Both the position numbers and the translations under genes were made by a program. From Riptortus pedestris (lineage: Eukaryota > Arthropoda > Insecta > Hemiptera > Alydidae), in the NCBI GenBank assembly GCA_019009955.1, contig CM032230.1, forward strand, positions 124,958,501 through 125,022,500: a stretch of 64,000 nt of DNA, given 5' to 3'. The notes beneath the pieces were generated by a model. It saw only the letters and a program-made list of their open reading frames with translations. It did not search any database and was not told the origin of the DNA. How positions within the stretch are numbered: the stretch's first letter is position 1; the number at the start of each line of letters is the position of its first letter. Of the stretch, positions 12,534 to 25,290 are shown piece by piece.

Positions 12534-12798
12534 AAAAACGTATTTTCAACGATAGTAGAATAGTACTAATTATGAGACCACGTCTTACAGAAATATATTT
12601 TCGTTTCTAAGTATGTTTTTGGGCATTAGAGGCACATCATTAGCTAGTTTGAGTGATTCTCTCGTGTTACAGACGATTGAGCTGCTGCCTCTAAAAATAT
12701 GTTTTGAAGAGAAAACAAACCTCAAAAGATTTATTAAACAGAACTAAATTAGTCTTGAAGGCGAAATATTTACGAGTACTATCCCTCCGTTGCATTTT

Positions 12799-12914
12799 AG
12801 CAGATTTTGAGGGAAATCAGATTTTGAGGACCTACTCATGATAGGATTTTCGAAAAATTTCTTCAATTGCCCATCGATCCTACCCAGGAGATGACGAAAA
12901 TGAGGTCCGTTCTA

Positions 12915-12976
<62 letters not shown>

Positions 12977-13225
12977 GTATGTATATATGTTTGTTTGTTA
13001 ACACTCTCGCGGTTGCAATTTTTGTTTGTTCATCACCAAATTTAGTATTTAATTGTTTTACTTAAAAAGAAAGATCAAGTTCATTAACGGCTGAAATCGG
13101 ACCAGCGGGAGGGGAATTTCGAAAATTCGAAATATCTCCGTTAATCTATGTCGGATCGAAAAAAATTATATAATCAATGTTATTGCAAATTAAATTTACT
13201 ATAAATATTGGGTTTTTTTACAGCC
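12799..13225 (+). mobile_element. HINE/DINE-1-like element, 3'-truncated
   Basis: It begins AGCAGATTTTGAGGGAAATC, a decayed form of the 5' palindrome. CTACTCATGATAGG and GATGACGAAAATGAGGTCCG follow, then a (TA)n-(GTAT)n core and the GGCTGAAATCGGACCAGC body. It stops in unrelated sequence near 13225. Confidence 0.7.
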
Positions 13226-14154
13226 CTAAGGAAGAGAAAATATATGTGTGTATATATATACATTATATACTTATACATGTATACTTTATACATAAATAAG
13301 AATGTTGTTTGAAGTGATCGGTTAGATAACTTCACAGTATCAGTGCATCAGTGGCCCCATTCTTGCTGGGAAGCCGGACTTCCCTCACTTAATATTCGAA
13401 TCACTAATTAAAGTGTTCCCACCCCCTTATACCATCTTGTAAACAGTACTCTTAGCCGTGGATACTAATAACTTTAATAAGTAACAGTTACTGGACGCCG
13501 CAAAGTGATCTGTTATTAACATGCCGCTCTCAGAGATAACTTAAGATATACTGTCTTATAATTCTTGTTGTGCCCTTTAATTATCATTCTATGAATCTTT
13601 TCTTTTTTCTTTCGTTGCACTTTCTTCTCTCTTTGTTGTCGGACTTCCCCCCAGCTCTTGGCCTCTCAGATTCACTCTACTCAAAGTCGTTTGGATGCCA
13701 GTGCTAAATAACCATCAAAATCCACAGGTTTCGTTTTTTAGTCGCAACTGCTGCATTATATCGTTAGATTTCATATACATTAACCAAAAAAAAATCTTAA
13801 TTAAATATTCAAAGATATCATATTCGCCTATTCTAAAAAAGGTTTTAAAAAATTCTGATGTGGCTACTATACGACTCTTGTTCATTCTTAAACTGTCATA
13901 GAACGTTATTCCTAGGTCTTATAAAGGTATTTTGTATCTCTAACTTCTAGAAGAAATTTGTACTTTTCTATTTTCTCTCAGCTGAAAAAGCCATTCACCC
14001 CTTTGTCGGAATCAGTCGAAAATGGAGTTGCAAAACTAGATGTTACAACGGACCTAAAAACGAAATTTCAATATTCTTAGGCTCTTACATCGAAACTAGT
14101 CAGAGGGATTCGGGATTCGTTGAAGATTGATAACCGAAAGTTTTCGTTTCGCTT

Positions 14155-14539
14155 CAAATAAAGTTCTTTATAATATAACAGCTTATTGTTAATATGACAT
14201 GCGTAGGAACAGGGTTTTTTCTGTAGACCGAAAACTGAAAATGCAAATATCTGGGTTAATAACCAAGATAGCGAAAAAGCGTGCTTAACAACATTTACAG
14301 AACATTATATTTCCAATAGGATTAGTTCTATGCAATATTTCGATCCGATGCTTAATAACTGGGAAATTGAGAATTTTCGAAATTACCCCATTCATTAACG
14401 AACTTGATCTTTAGTTTTACATGAAACGTTTAAATATTTAATGGAATGGACCTCATTTTCGCCATCTTCTGGGTAGGATCGATGGATATTTGAGGAAATT
14501 GTTCGAAAATCGCGTCAATATCTAATTTCACTTAAGGGA
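14155..14539 (-). mobile_element. HINE/DINE-1-like element, truncated
   Basis: Internal family words (TTCTTTATAATATAACAGCT, AAATATCTGGGTTAATAACC, CGATCCGATGC) run in reverse orientation and end at a worn palindrome (TTTCACTTAAGGGA). There is no TA tract and no stem-loop end. Confidence 0.65.
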
Positions 14540-15189
14540 CCTCTTTTTTCATAGTCTGTAATAAATATTATCGACTTTTAACCTCACCGACTCAGTTTAT
14601 AAATATTTGGTGAGATAAATCTCTTTACACAATATAACAAACATTAGTTTTTATTAACCGTGTACAGTTTCTGAAATACAAACAAGATAGAACAAATACC
14701 TCCCGTGTGCTACATTGAATTTTTCTTTATGTTTTCAGATGAAATAAAACCGTCTTTTAAGTGTTCTGTAACTGACCGATTTCTTAAACACAGTAGAGGG
14801 TGTGAGCTATAAACCAATAAGTTATCTTAAGTCGTATCGACGTCTCCTCTGCACCATAAATATAATAATATGGGCCTTCAAAAAGGTTGTAACGGGACCT
14901 TGGCTTCAAGGACTTTTTTAAAACCCGAGCTATTTAACATTTGAAGATACGTCAACGATAGCGAGAGACCACATCGGCTAGAAAAGGGGTGGCAACCTGT
15001 TGATATAACCGGTTCCAAAATGGAGTCCATACATTACTTGAGATTGGTGGTAGAGCTCTTATCTGTAATATTCGCTTAGTATCGATCCTTATAGTCGTTA
15101 TGTTCTACTATCGATTTATAGCGAGCTGTGAGTACGTGTAACTTTCGTTTACAGGAAAGGATTAATTAGATAAATTTAGATAATGTTAT

Positions 15190-15201
15190 TTAAATTAAAT
15201 A

Positions 15202-15255
<54 letters not shown>
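15190..15255. repeat. (TA)n microsatellite
   Basis: About 45 bp of pure TA close to, but outside, the recognisable end of the HINE-like copy at 15319. Confidence 0.9.
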
Positions 15256-15257
<2 letters not shown>

Positions 15258-15318
15258 CATAGCGGCAGCTCTTAGAAGAATATAATATTTTTGACCCGAG
15301 TTCACACGACTTTTTTTA

Positions 15319-15905
15319 CAGAATTTACTAGGAGCCTGCTCATGACGAGATTGTCCAAAAATTTCTTAAATGTCTATCGATCCTACCTAGTAGATGACGA
15401 AAATGAGGTTAGTTCAAAATTATACATGTATATATATTTGTCTGTTACCGATCTAACGGACGTAATTGTGGACTTATCGTTATCAAACTCGGCATATAAT
15501 CGTTCTATATAAAAAGAAAGATGCAGTTCGTTAACGGCTGAAATTGAACTAGTGGGAGGGGAGTTTAGAGGGGGAAAATTATGAAACTTCACAATATCTT
15601 CGTTATAAAGTGTCGGATTGAAAAAGTAACATTAATGTTATTGGAAATGATCTATAAGTATTCTTATATATATATGTTTTTTCTTTCTTGAATTTTAACC
15701 GAGATATTTACATTTTTTTTAGTTTGCAACCAATTGCCCCCCCCCTCCTGCTTATATCATAGTAACAATGAGCAATTATATTATAAAGCACTTCATTTGA
15801 AGCCAAAATATCAAATATTTTTCTCATTGGGCATTTCCGTTTAGAGGAAAATCCAAATGCACGTGGGAAATCTGCTTAGTTTACGCAGCCCCTGTGCGAA
15901 GGACT
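15319..15905 (+). mobile_element. HINE/DINE-1-like element, decayed 5' end
   Basis: Family words run from GCTCATGACGAGATT through GATGACGAAAATGAGG and GGCTGAAATTGAAC to ACGTGGGAAATCTGCTTAG and the stem-loop ACGCAGCCCCTGTGCG, ending GGACT followed by T residues. The 5' palindrome is no longer recognisable. Confidence 0.7.
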
Positions 15906-16254
15906 TTTTTGGAATAATTAGTTTCATTACCAAAATCGAGCTTGAATAGCTTGATACGAAAATTGTAATCTCACATTATCATTTTCCTGTCATTTGGTAC
16001 TAAGTCGTTATCGTAAATTACTGATAAGGCTTCTACCACCAATCTCAAATAAGATACGCATCCAGAGTGACATTAGTTGTATAACGTGAATGGTAAATGT
16101 ACGAGCTAATGGACTTCATTAGGATCTTCCAATAAATATTCCACAAAATGCTGATTTAAATTCCTGAAGTAGTACATAAATCAAATATAAACTATAAGCG
16201 AACAATGAGCCCATAATAAAATAACCTGGATGTACAATTTTAATAAAATAATTA

Positions 16255-17310
16255 ATTCCGTCACGCAGGGGCTGAGTAAATTAAGATTTCTCACATGCTG
16301 GTATGCCGCACTAGTGTATCTCTTATATTTTCTATTTCTAAGAAATATCCGATGAACAGAACTGAGTGTTTACTAGTGTTGAATGATAAGCCTAAATATT
16401 GAGTATGTTTTAGATGAAGTAAACGTTTTTTTTTCTTTTCTTCAAAACACGCTGATCTCATCTAACCTCTAATCTCTTATCTATTACTCCTGTTGAAAAA
16501 GAAAGTTTTGTAAACAGAAATTGAAACGTAAGCTTCTCTAGTGATGTTGTTGGTGACTCAGCTATTCAAAGTGTAAAGCGGGCGAGAAGAAGTTTAGGGT
16601 TTACTGAACGCTGAAAATAAAAATAAACAAATGTCTCATCTAATATTTGAGCCAGAGGAAACATGAATAGGACTATAGTTGAATAGAAAATCAAATTGGG
16701 AACAAGATTGACTACGTAACATTTTTTGACCCCACTTGTAATAAAGGAGTTCTTCGGAATTTACGACACCTATAAAACCTTTCTCTTCCAGGTACAATAT
16801 CAGTCATTAACTACTATGATTTTTGGGCATAGGACGTAAACTCATAATTTCTGACGTCTTCGCACAACATGTGTCTTTCATAGTAAAGATCCGTTGAAAA
16901 CAATATTTGATATTTATGCTTGGAGAAACATTTCTTCGAATGTCCGTCGATTCTACCCAAGAAAATGACGTCCGTTCAAATCTATATATATAAATATATA
17001 TATGTCTCTTCACGCTCTTGTCATTGCAAGTCTTGTTTGATCTGTAACTAATTCGATATTTGAACGTATTATGCGTTATATAATATTTTGGTTTATTATT
17101 AACCTGCGATGACTAAGGTTGGAGTTTACTGAGGGCTGAAGATTTATTAATACAAATATCTCTGTTAATATTCCAGATAGAGAAACAGAGTATAGAACAA
17201 CATCTGTAGAAAGTTCAATTCGTAATCAGATAGAGTGTATGCTATTTTTCGAACGGGTTCATAATAACGGAGTATAACCTCCATAGCATTTTCCTTAAGG
17301 GAAACCTGCT
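16255..17310 (-). mobile_element. Long divergent HINE-like element or composite of two
   Basis: It starts CCGTCACGCAGGGGCTG and ends with a worn palindrome (TTTTCCTTAAGGGAAACCTGCT). In between the family body appears twice: the GTTTACT..GCTGAA..AAATA block occurs at 16590-16640 and again at 17125-17160, and a short TA core lies at 16983-17001. This suggests one element interrupted by, or fused to, another. Confidence 0.55.
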
Positions 17311-17914
17311 AATATGATTGCTATAAAAGGTAAATACTCCCGGTACAGAAATGAAATATGGGCAGTATCCAGGCGGAGCCGAAGTAAAGAGCGTACTCAA
17401 CCTTCTCCCTCTGGAATCTTAGTAATTTTCAACCTTGGGGCCACTTATTTATGTTTTTTCCACCTTTTTCTTCCCCGTTTATTTATATTTTTTCCCCTTC
17501 CCTCCCCCATTTATTTGTCATCTTCTTCTCGAGAAGGATATACGATGATGAGGGAAATTGCTCCTATTTCACTCTTTTTCTACTCGCCAGCCTTCAGGCG
17601 CACTTAGCTTATCCATCTTTCTCATTCTTCGAATTACGTTGCTGCAGAAATGTTCCTGGGTATAAATAAATAAAATTAATGAGATTCTTTAGCCGATTCC
17701 TTTTAAGATGTCATCCTCATAACGATAGTATTTTTATATTCATTATGTTCAGATTTATTACTATCAGTTTCAGCTTCAAGCCTGCCCCTTCTAAAATGTC
17801 ACTCACTTTTCAAATAAATAAACCTCTAATAATTTGGATATGCACTGTGTCCTTTGTTTTTGTCATTCTCAGTATTTTTTACAACTTTTCGTTAATACAA
17901 TTATAAAGTTAGTA

Positions 17915-18530
17915 GACCATCCTTTTCAGAAATAACTAAGAACATATTACAGCCAGATTTTGAGTGGAATTTAAGGCACGGTGTTGAATGAAATTAGATT
18001 TACTTTCGATTAAATAAATAAATATTTAATATAAATAATAATACCCTGGCTAGCAAAATGAAAATAAATGACTGATAAAAATATGCAAAACCCAGAAAAA
18101 CAATAACAATAAAAGATCATGTAAAAATGTCACGTTAATGAATTAAGGAATACAAATTAGGCTCTGGTGAGCTCCGATAACTAGAGAAAGGAAAATAAGC
18201 TATTGATGCTCTGAAATTGTTGCTCTATACATAACTCGTAACGTTTATAAATTGAACATGATTTACTCATTCCTGTCTGCAGTATGCAACTAGGCAACGA
18301 CATACATTATCTTGAAAATTAAACACTATAATTTAGAAATGTCCAACGAAGTCAATTAACGCGTCACAGTAATCAAATAAATAGAAGTAAGTACTTATAT
18401 GTTGAATAGGACTAATCAGATTAAACTATAAAGAATTTTAGAAGTTTGAGTACCTGAAAACATTTAATAAAAAAGAAAAGAAAAATGTATTATTTTATTG
18501 TATAGAGTAGGTTAATATTATGTAACTAGT

Positions 18531-18588
<58 letters not shown>

Positions 18589-19035
18589 TTTTTGTATATT
18601 ACTAGTAAGATTACTAACACTAAATGAGCCAGACTCAGGCTAAAATATGTATATATTAGCCAATAAAATCTATCTAACTACATAACTCCTAACTCAAATA
18701 TTAAGTTATTTGTCCTTTATTGTTTTGAGCATTTCAGTAAATCCTTACTGAGAAAGTAAGGAATGTATCCTATTTATTTTAGAAATAGGAAGTACATTTA
18801 GGGAAGAGGTACAAAGTATTTCATACCAGAACGTAGGAAATCTGTTTAGTTTATACAGTCCCTGAGTGCCTGCCGTACTAAGAATTTATTGACACACTTG
18901 TGAAATCATATGTTACAGTATTTACAAATAAATTGTATCTGTGATCTAATAACCACATAAAACCTCATTGCCTAAAAGGAGTAAATTTAAAGATGAAAGT
19001 AGTTTAACAAGTTTCACTTGCTTAAGAATCTTCTA
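17915..19035 (+). repeat. Tandem segmental duplication, unit 1
   Basis: It shares long near-identical blocks, in order, with 19046-19772. Examples are AGAAATAACTAAGAACA, AATAATAATACCCTGG, GGCTCTGGT, CCTCATTGCCTAAAAGGAGT and AGTAGTTTAACAAGTTTCAC. Unit 1 is longer because it holds about 450 bp (18243-18693) that unit 2 lacks. Confidence 0.75.
18243..18693. mobile_element. Insertion in duplication unit 1, flanked by a direct repeat
   Basis: Present only in unit 1. ACATAACTCGTAAC (18229-18242) lies before it and ACATAACTCCTAAC (18680-18693) at its right end. These 13-of-14 matching direct repeats could be a target-site duplication. It includes a (TA)n tract at 18534-18586. No internal family features were recognised. 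Confidence 0.4.
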
Positions 19036-19045
19036 TATTTGCTAA

Positions 19046-19772
19046 TTGACCACCTTTTTAGAAATAACTAAGAACACATTAGATTTTAAGTGGATTTTAA
19101 GTCGTGGTGTTGGATGTAGGATTTACTGTCGATATAATAAATACAGATTTAATATAAATAATAATACCCTGGGTGGTAAAATGAAAATAATGGAAAATAA
19201 ACGATTGATAAAAATATGTATAACGTATAAAAACAAGAACAAGAAAAGATTATGTACAAATGTCAGGTTAATCAAAAATAATGAAAGAATTAACAAAAAA
19301 TAGGCTCTGGTTAAGCTCCAATAACAAGAGAAAGAAAAGTCAACTATTGATGCTCTGTACTTGATGCTCTATACATAATTCGTAACTCTAATATTAAGAG
19401 AGTTATTTGTACTTTATTTCTTTGAGCCTTTAGTAAATCCTTACTCTTCCTTATCAGATTTTAATTTAGAAATAGGAAATATACTTAGTGAAGAGGTACA
19501 AAGTGTTTCATACTAACACTTAGGATGTCTGTTTGGTTTTATACAGCCCCTACGTGACGGATTTTTTTGGGGACAGTAGCGATTTTTTTATTAAACCTTT
19601 CATATACCCGTACTACGAATTCATTCATGCACTTGCGACTTCGTATGTCAGTGTGTTTACAAATAATATGTAATTGTGATCTAATCACCACATAGAACCT
19701 CATTGCCTAAAAGGAGTAAATTTAAAGATGAAAGTAGTTTAACAAGTTTCACTTGCTTAAGAATCATCTATA
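19046..19772 (+). repeat. Tandem segmental duplication, unit 2
   Basis: It matches unit 1 block by block but without the insertion at 18243-18693. Both units include the tail of a HINE-like copy (TACAGCCCCTACGTGACGGA at 19541-19560, beside a diverged TACAGTCCCTGAG in unit 1), so duplication followed that insertion. Confidence 0.75.
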
Positions 19773-19774
19773 CT

Positions 19775-20980
19775 TCAAAGAGTCTATGCGCCATAAAGCA
19801 TGCGAACAGTCTCCACTTAAAGATCTCACTAGCGCATTATGTTTCTATCAGCAGTCCGAAAGGAGAGAAAAAAGAGAAGTATACTTCTCGTCATAAAGGG
19901 GCTCGTGCTCTGCTTGACTTATAAAACGATTTAAATAAATAAGGGATCGATGGAGAAGCAGTGGGATATGAAGAGGGCAGGTTTTCTACCTCTATGGTGA
20001 TAACCGGTCCCGACCTGGAACCTGGCTCTATATCTCCGACGTCGTTCGGAATTCATGGCCGTTCATTTTCTTAAAACCCCATCATATATTTTGCCCTTGT
20101 CTGCGGCTCTGCCCTTAATTAATTCCACCTTTCCATCGCGAAGGATTATGAGATTAGAAAAACAAATAAAAAAAGTCCACACAGAAAACGGCAAAAAATA
20201 AAGAGCGGAATGACCAACCAATAATAAGAAAAAAAATGTAGACAACATATTTTCAAAGCTTGACTGCCACTGGCCTATAGTGGAATTATAAGAATGCAAG
20301 ATTAGAGTTTTAGATCTACTCTCGACGAGATTATAAAGCTTATAAATTTGTCCATTTATGAGTCAATGTCAACCATGTCGACTGGTTATCGTTTTATACT
20401 TTTTTTTTTTTTTTACGGATACGAGGTACTTACAATGAAAATTATTTTCATTAGTGTATATCATGCTTGGACGATATGTACTGTTGGAATCTTGATATAT
20501 TTATGAGAGGAAAGGTAAAAGATGTATATCTTATAAAGTAATAAACGAAAAAAAACAAAAAAACCTTAATTTTCAAAAGACCGTAAAACCTCATGATTAT
20601 CAATATCTCCAGAGGCTACTTTTTTTATTATTTGATAAATAGCTTATTTGATTATTAAAGAATATATGATGTCTTAAGTTATGGATTTGAAAATTTGCCA
20701 GGATTTAAGGGAGTAAATAAAAAATAATGCACCCTCAGGCCAAGAATTTCCAAAGCCTGCCACAATCCCCGTTTACCACGCCCTTAACCACGCCATTTTC
20801 AGGCAGGATACTTGGTTCCTGAAAGTACATAGAGGGCGTCGGAGGATCTACAACGAAGGGCGTTAATAGCAGAGCTAAAGAAAACTGGGAAAACTATTTG
20901 AAACTGAGATAAGGTTATAATAATAGGTATTAACAGTCAAAATCGATTGCCAGTTAGCTGAAAACCCATTGTTAAGTGAC
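19775..20980. other. Non-coding DNA with two short G+C-richer patches
   Basis: Patches at 19940-20110 and 20740-20870 look single-copy. No exon or known repeat was recognised. The minus-strand frame at 20063-20299 lacks any family resemblance. Confidence 0.3.
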
Positions 20981-20984
20981 CTGT

Positions 20985-22210
20985 ACTTCATCAAAATGTT
21001 TGCCAAATTTTACGTGGTTGACAAACAATTTGATGGTCTGCAGCTTTATTTGTTGTATTTGACAAACATCTACGTGTTTTGATGTATTTGGTGGAATTCT
21101 TGATTGACGGGCGTGTTTGTCAATCACATTTGAACGTGACATCAAACATGACCATAGTCATTAACTTGCAACCATGGAGAACACTGCCCCTGCGCTCAGT
21201 GGCAATAGCATAGAGAATCCCGAAAAATAATTTAGTTTCCATTTTATTTCTAATTATCGTGACGTGCCGATGCTATGGAAAATAATATCTACAAATTATA
21301 TGGACAAGAGAAAGAGAAGAGCTGCAGTAAAAAAAAAGACAAGTTAGTTACAGATAGTCCAGATGTGTAAAAGAAAATCAATAATTTGAGAACGAATTTT
21401 AAAAGTCTTCGAGTACCTCAAAATTTCATCATTTCATAGATTTCCACATTACAGTGTACCTACTGCTTTTTAATACGAGGACTCAACAATGAAAGTAATT
21501 CTTCAAAAGTTTGATGTCCATTCGCAGAAAGCCTGCACAATATCCCGCAACAAACATTTATTTTAACCACTCTCTATCCCATCGTCTAGGGTTTCAGCAG
21601 AATTATTTTATCGTTACCAAACTCGATATATAATCGTTTTATGTAAAAATAAAGATCGACTGAAATCGGACTGGGGGGAGCTGGGGTTTAAAGGGGAGGA
21701 ATTTCGAAATATCTCCGGTATAAGTGGGATCGAAAATGTTTATAGAGACAAAATTGTTGCCAATTTAATTGTCTAAATGTTGTTGTATAATTGTTTCTCT
21801 ATAATGAATATTAACCGAGATATTAGGATTTTTTAGTTTTCAGCCTTCAGTAAACCTCCACCCCTACTCATCTTATCACACCTACACTCCGCAGCTATTA
21901 TATCATGATCTACTTTATTCTAAGCTTAAATACCCATGTGTTCGTCTCATTGAACTTCGACTTTTTAAAATGTAGTGCAAATATGCGACGCACTTGGGAA
22001 ATCTGCTTAGTTAACGCAGCCCCTGCGCGACGGACTGTCAAAAATGATGTATCTGTACTCATTGTCGCAGTTTGTAGGACGAATGTTACTCGCAGGAGAA
22101 AACGGAAGCTGAGCGCATGTTTGGAAAAACTTGTGTTTGATAATGTGTGCCCCAGTCTAATAAAAACGTAAAATTTGGCTATGCAATTTGTCAAACAAAT
22201 CATCTACTGG
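20985..22210. mobile_element. Possible non-autonomous DNA transposon carrying a HINE copy
   Basis: The left side has TTTGCCAAATTTTACGTGG followed by several TGACAAACA words. The right side has ACGTAAAATTTGGC and TTTGTCAAACAAA, so CCAAATTTTACGT is repeated in inverted orientation about 1.2 kb apart. Clustered TTTGTCAAA-type words near both ends suggest a MITE or Harbinger-like element. Exact ends and target duplication were not found. Confidence 0.3.
21608..22036 (+). mobile_element. HINE/DINE-1-like element, 5'-truncated
   Basis: It begins inside the family body (TCGTTACCAAACTCGATATA) and runs to GGGAAATCTGCTTAG and the 3' end stem ACGCAG-CCC-CTGCGC, then GACGGACT. Confidence 0.75.
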
Positions 22211-23560
22211 GTCCTTAAAGCTTTATTCGAGGGTAATGTCATAGCGATATAACGAAAACAAGAAGATTTGGGTTTATTATCCTTCAGAAATAGAGAAAAA
22301 TATCAAAATCCTTCTTATTCTTTTAAATTAACTTATTTAATATAATTAACAGACAATTCAAAGTACCTGCCAATTTGTGAATGCCCAACTCTGAGAACAT
22401 TGATATCCTCTTGAAGCGGTGAGTGATATGGAGCGATAAGCGAGTGTTGTATTTGATGGAGCAATTACTTCTTGAATACACTTAGGCTTAATGGGGATTT
22501 TTTATTGCCCCGAGTTATTGGACACGGTACTCACCCTCTTTTTAATTTCCTTCTCCAGAGTACTTTATCAGGCCTAGTCATTAGTAATGATTCCAGCAGT
22601 CATTTTTAAAATCGTATGTGTGTTTTACGGTAATTAGCTAATGATACAGCTGGTTTTCTTTTAGTAAATCAAAGCCTCTATACCGATACCAGTCAAATAG
22701 TTTTGAAACAATAAACTGAATTGAAGCAGTCAGTTAAAAACATTTTGAGAGCTGAAAATTCATGTTTTATTTTTTTTTTTCTGAGAGAATATAAGTTGCT
22801 CTGGATATAGAGTGTTTTCAATGACGTTTAGGGTTGAACGTTTTGATTTGTGTATTTATATATCGCTCAGTATCATTTATTTTCATTCAGAAATTGAAAG
22901 TGTCAAAATAATGAAAAATTGTCTATAAAGTTATTAAAACATAAAATAAAATATAATGGAATAAAATTCAGAAAGCAAATATTGAATTAAAACTATGTAA
23001 TACCGTACATTTTATAGATTAAATCCTGAATTGATGAGTACAAGGAATGAAGAATTCCAAAGCACGATCAGATTTTTCTCAACAATCTTGTTCACACTCA
23101 TACCAGAATTAGTAATGAAAAGTGTTTTAATTACCCGTTTCACGTCTTGTGTTGTCAGCCTGTAGATGCCTTCAGTTCTTTTTCTGGTTGCTAATTTAGC
23201 TTGCCTGTCGATGTCAGTGGTTTTGATTTATGTCTGTCCAGGTAGCCACATCATTGTTATTTTATAATTTTGTAGGTCATGGATGTATTTGTGAATTTGT
23301 GTAATAAGTGGGTGTGAACTGTTTTTATTTAAGAAACCAATAGTACCCGTTGACTCTTCTGTTTCACAATTTGTCAATAATGGCACAAATAAACAAGCAA
23401 TGAATGATGTATTATTTAGGGTTTTAGCTATTCGGCTTATCCAATACATATTATTTAATTGGCGAAAGACCTTTTTTTATTGTCAATAAATACCAAGTAA
23501 ATGGTGTCAATTCACAATAATACAGTTTACAAAAAACATCAGATTTCGTAATTATGAACG
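22211..23560. other. AT-rich non-coding DNA
   Basis: No exon, RNA gene or familiar repeat was recognised. The minus-strand frame at 23228-23449 has no domain. Confidence 0.4.
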
Positions 23561-23562
23561 AG

Positions 23563-23665
23563 TTCGATTCTTGCCTGGGCAAAGGAAATTATTTAGTGAC
23601 AAAATTCATTAAATAACGTCCTAATAATAATAATAATATTTATTAACGTCCACTTCTGATTGAGA
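23563..23665 (+). mobile_element. SINE fragments joined head to tail
   Basis: TTCGATTCTTGCCTGGGC and TTATTTAGTGACAAAATTCA match the SINE B-box and body. After an AATAATAATAAT tail the reverse-strand SINE tail word TTAACGTCCACTTCTG follows. This suggests two truncated copies joined at their tails. Confidence 0.5.
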
Positions 23666-23999
23666 GTTTTGTAATTAACTGTATTTTCACATTTATATTT
23701 ATCAATATTTATTATTTATAATGCATATGGCTTTTTACTATACAACTATGACGTTATTGGAATTAGATAATGACAATTAGCTAAAGATAGCGGTTTCAGT
23801 TTTGCCTTAATGATTAACTTGTCGCATTCTGTTTTTTGTTACACATTCTGATCATTACTGACTCATTTCTGGGGAGGAAATTTAACAGTACGCTATTTTT
23901 TCCTTCAAATATGGAAGTGTTGTTCTGTAATACTTATTGTGCATATTATTTCATTATACAATTTGAACATTTTCTGCGAATCGGAGTGAGTAGACGATA

Positions 24000-24420
24000 A
24001 GTAACGGGGGATAAATTAGCACACCCACGTCTAATATTGCTGGATTTCAGGATTACACGATTTAAATTGCTGGCAGTCAATGACGTCATCCCCTAGGCGT
24101 AAAGAATAATGACGTCATAAATAAAAACGGGTTCTGTCCTGAGATGGGCGATAGCTCTCGCTAGCGGCCGAGGTAACGGTCTCAAGAGCCGGATTATCCT
24201 CAATCGTTTGATATCCATATGCACCTACAGCTTGTGACTCAATCTCTGGAAGGCGCCAGTACTCAGACACGTTTCCTGGTAAGCATATTAAATATTCCCA
24301 TAGTATTGAGGGCCAGTATATTTAAATAGCTGTGTATAAACCCGCCGACATGTTCACGGCGCTTGATGACTGCTACAATCTCTCTCTTCCTACTCGCTGA
24401 CGTCTAACTCTAAAATTAGT
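24000..24420. promoter_or_regulatory. Single-copy island with paired TGACGTCA sites
   Basis: TGACGTCA palindromes lie at 24081-24088 and 24110-24117, 29 bp apart, in a G+C-richer stretch free of repeats. TGACGTCA is the consensus site for CREB/ATF bZIP factors. The pairing and the position upstream of the BAMBI exons make an enhancer or promoter role possible but unproven. Confidence 0.4.
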
Positions 24421-24551
24421 TTTAACAGAAAGAATTAGCTAAGCATTTTAACATTTTATGAAATGAATAGGCCGCACTTAAGATATAAAAAAAACATTAT
24501 TTCTCGATAAAGTAGCATTGTTGAACAAATACATAATTCATCCAATTAATA

Positions 24552-24722
24552 TTTTTAATGACCGTCCACTTTATGTTACAGAGGCCAATCCATGCGGGTT
24601 ATCTAAAGGTTACCACCCCTTTCTGCCTAGGTTAGGGATAACATTTTTATTTAACGAAACCAACTTACAAATTTAATTTCTATTCCCATGAATAAATCGA
24701 ACCATTGACTCATTAGTTTCGT
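24552..24722 (-). mobile_element. SINE, worn copy
   Basis: On the plus strand it shows the reversed SINE order: GACCGTCCACTTTATGTTAC, GGTTATCTAAAGGTTACCAC, ATTTTTATTTAACG and a decayed B-box (AAATCGAACC). Confidence 0.6.
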
Positions 24723-25089
24723 ACAGAGCATTAAAATCAAAAAAGCATAAGACTGTCCACAGTCACCCATATAAATCAATGCTTCATTTAATTTCTCACT
24801 AACAGCGATCTTGCCCTATGGACTCAACAAGTGTTTCCAGCTGGATCGACCAGTGACTATACATTGTTTTATACGTAGATATGTGTTTACATTTTGGCTA
24901 TACTAACCCTTCCATTTCTTAACTAAATCTACGCCTTAATATAATATTTTCTTCACTGTGGAATCGGAGGTCTTAACACAATGGCCTACTTGAAGCCCTT
25001 CCACCATCTCCCTTAAGATTTTTTTTTTTTTAAAACATTTCAGAATATTATTTAAATAAGTGTCAATTTTACGCTACTAATTGGTTTCT

Positions 25090-25208
25090 TGATTGTGTGT
25101 GTGTGTGTGTATGTGTGTGTGTATGTGTGTGTTTGTGTTCGTCGTATTGTGCTACTGGAAGCTCTATGGGCATAAGAACATTTGATCTTTAATAAGGGAG
25201 TTTTACGT

Positions 25209-25284
<76 letters not shown>

Positions 25285-25290
25285 TTTTAC
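25090..25290. repeat. (TG)n, (AC)n and (AT)n microsatellites
   Basis: TG repeats at 25097-25135, then AC repeats at 25211-25248 running directly into AT repeats to 25283. The TG and AC tracts are mutually complementary and could pair. Confidence 0.9.
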
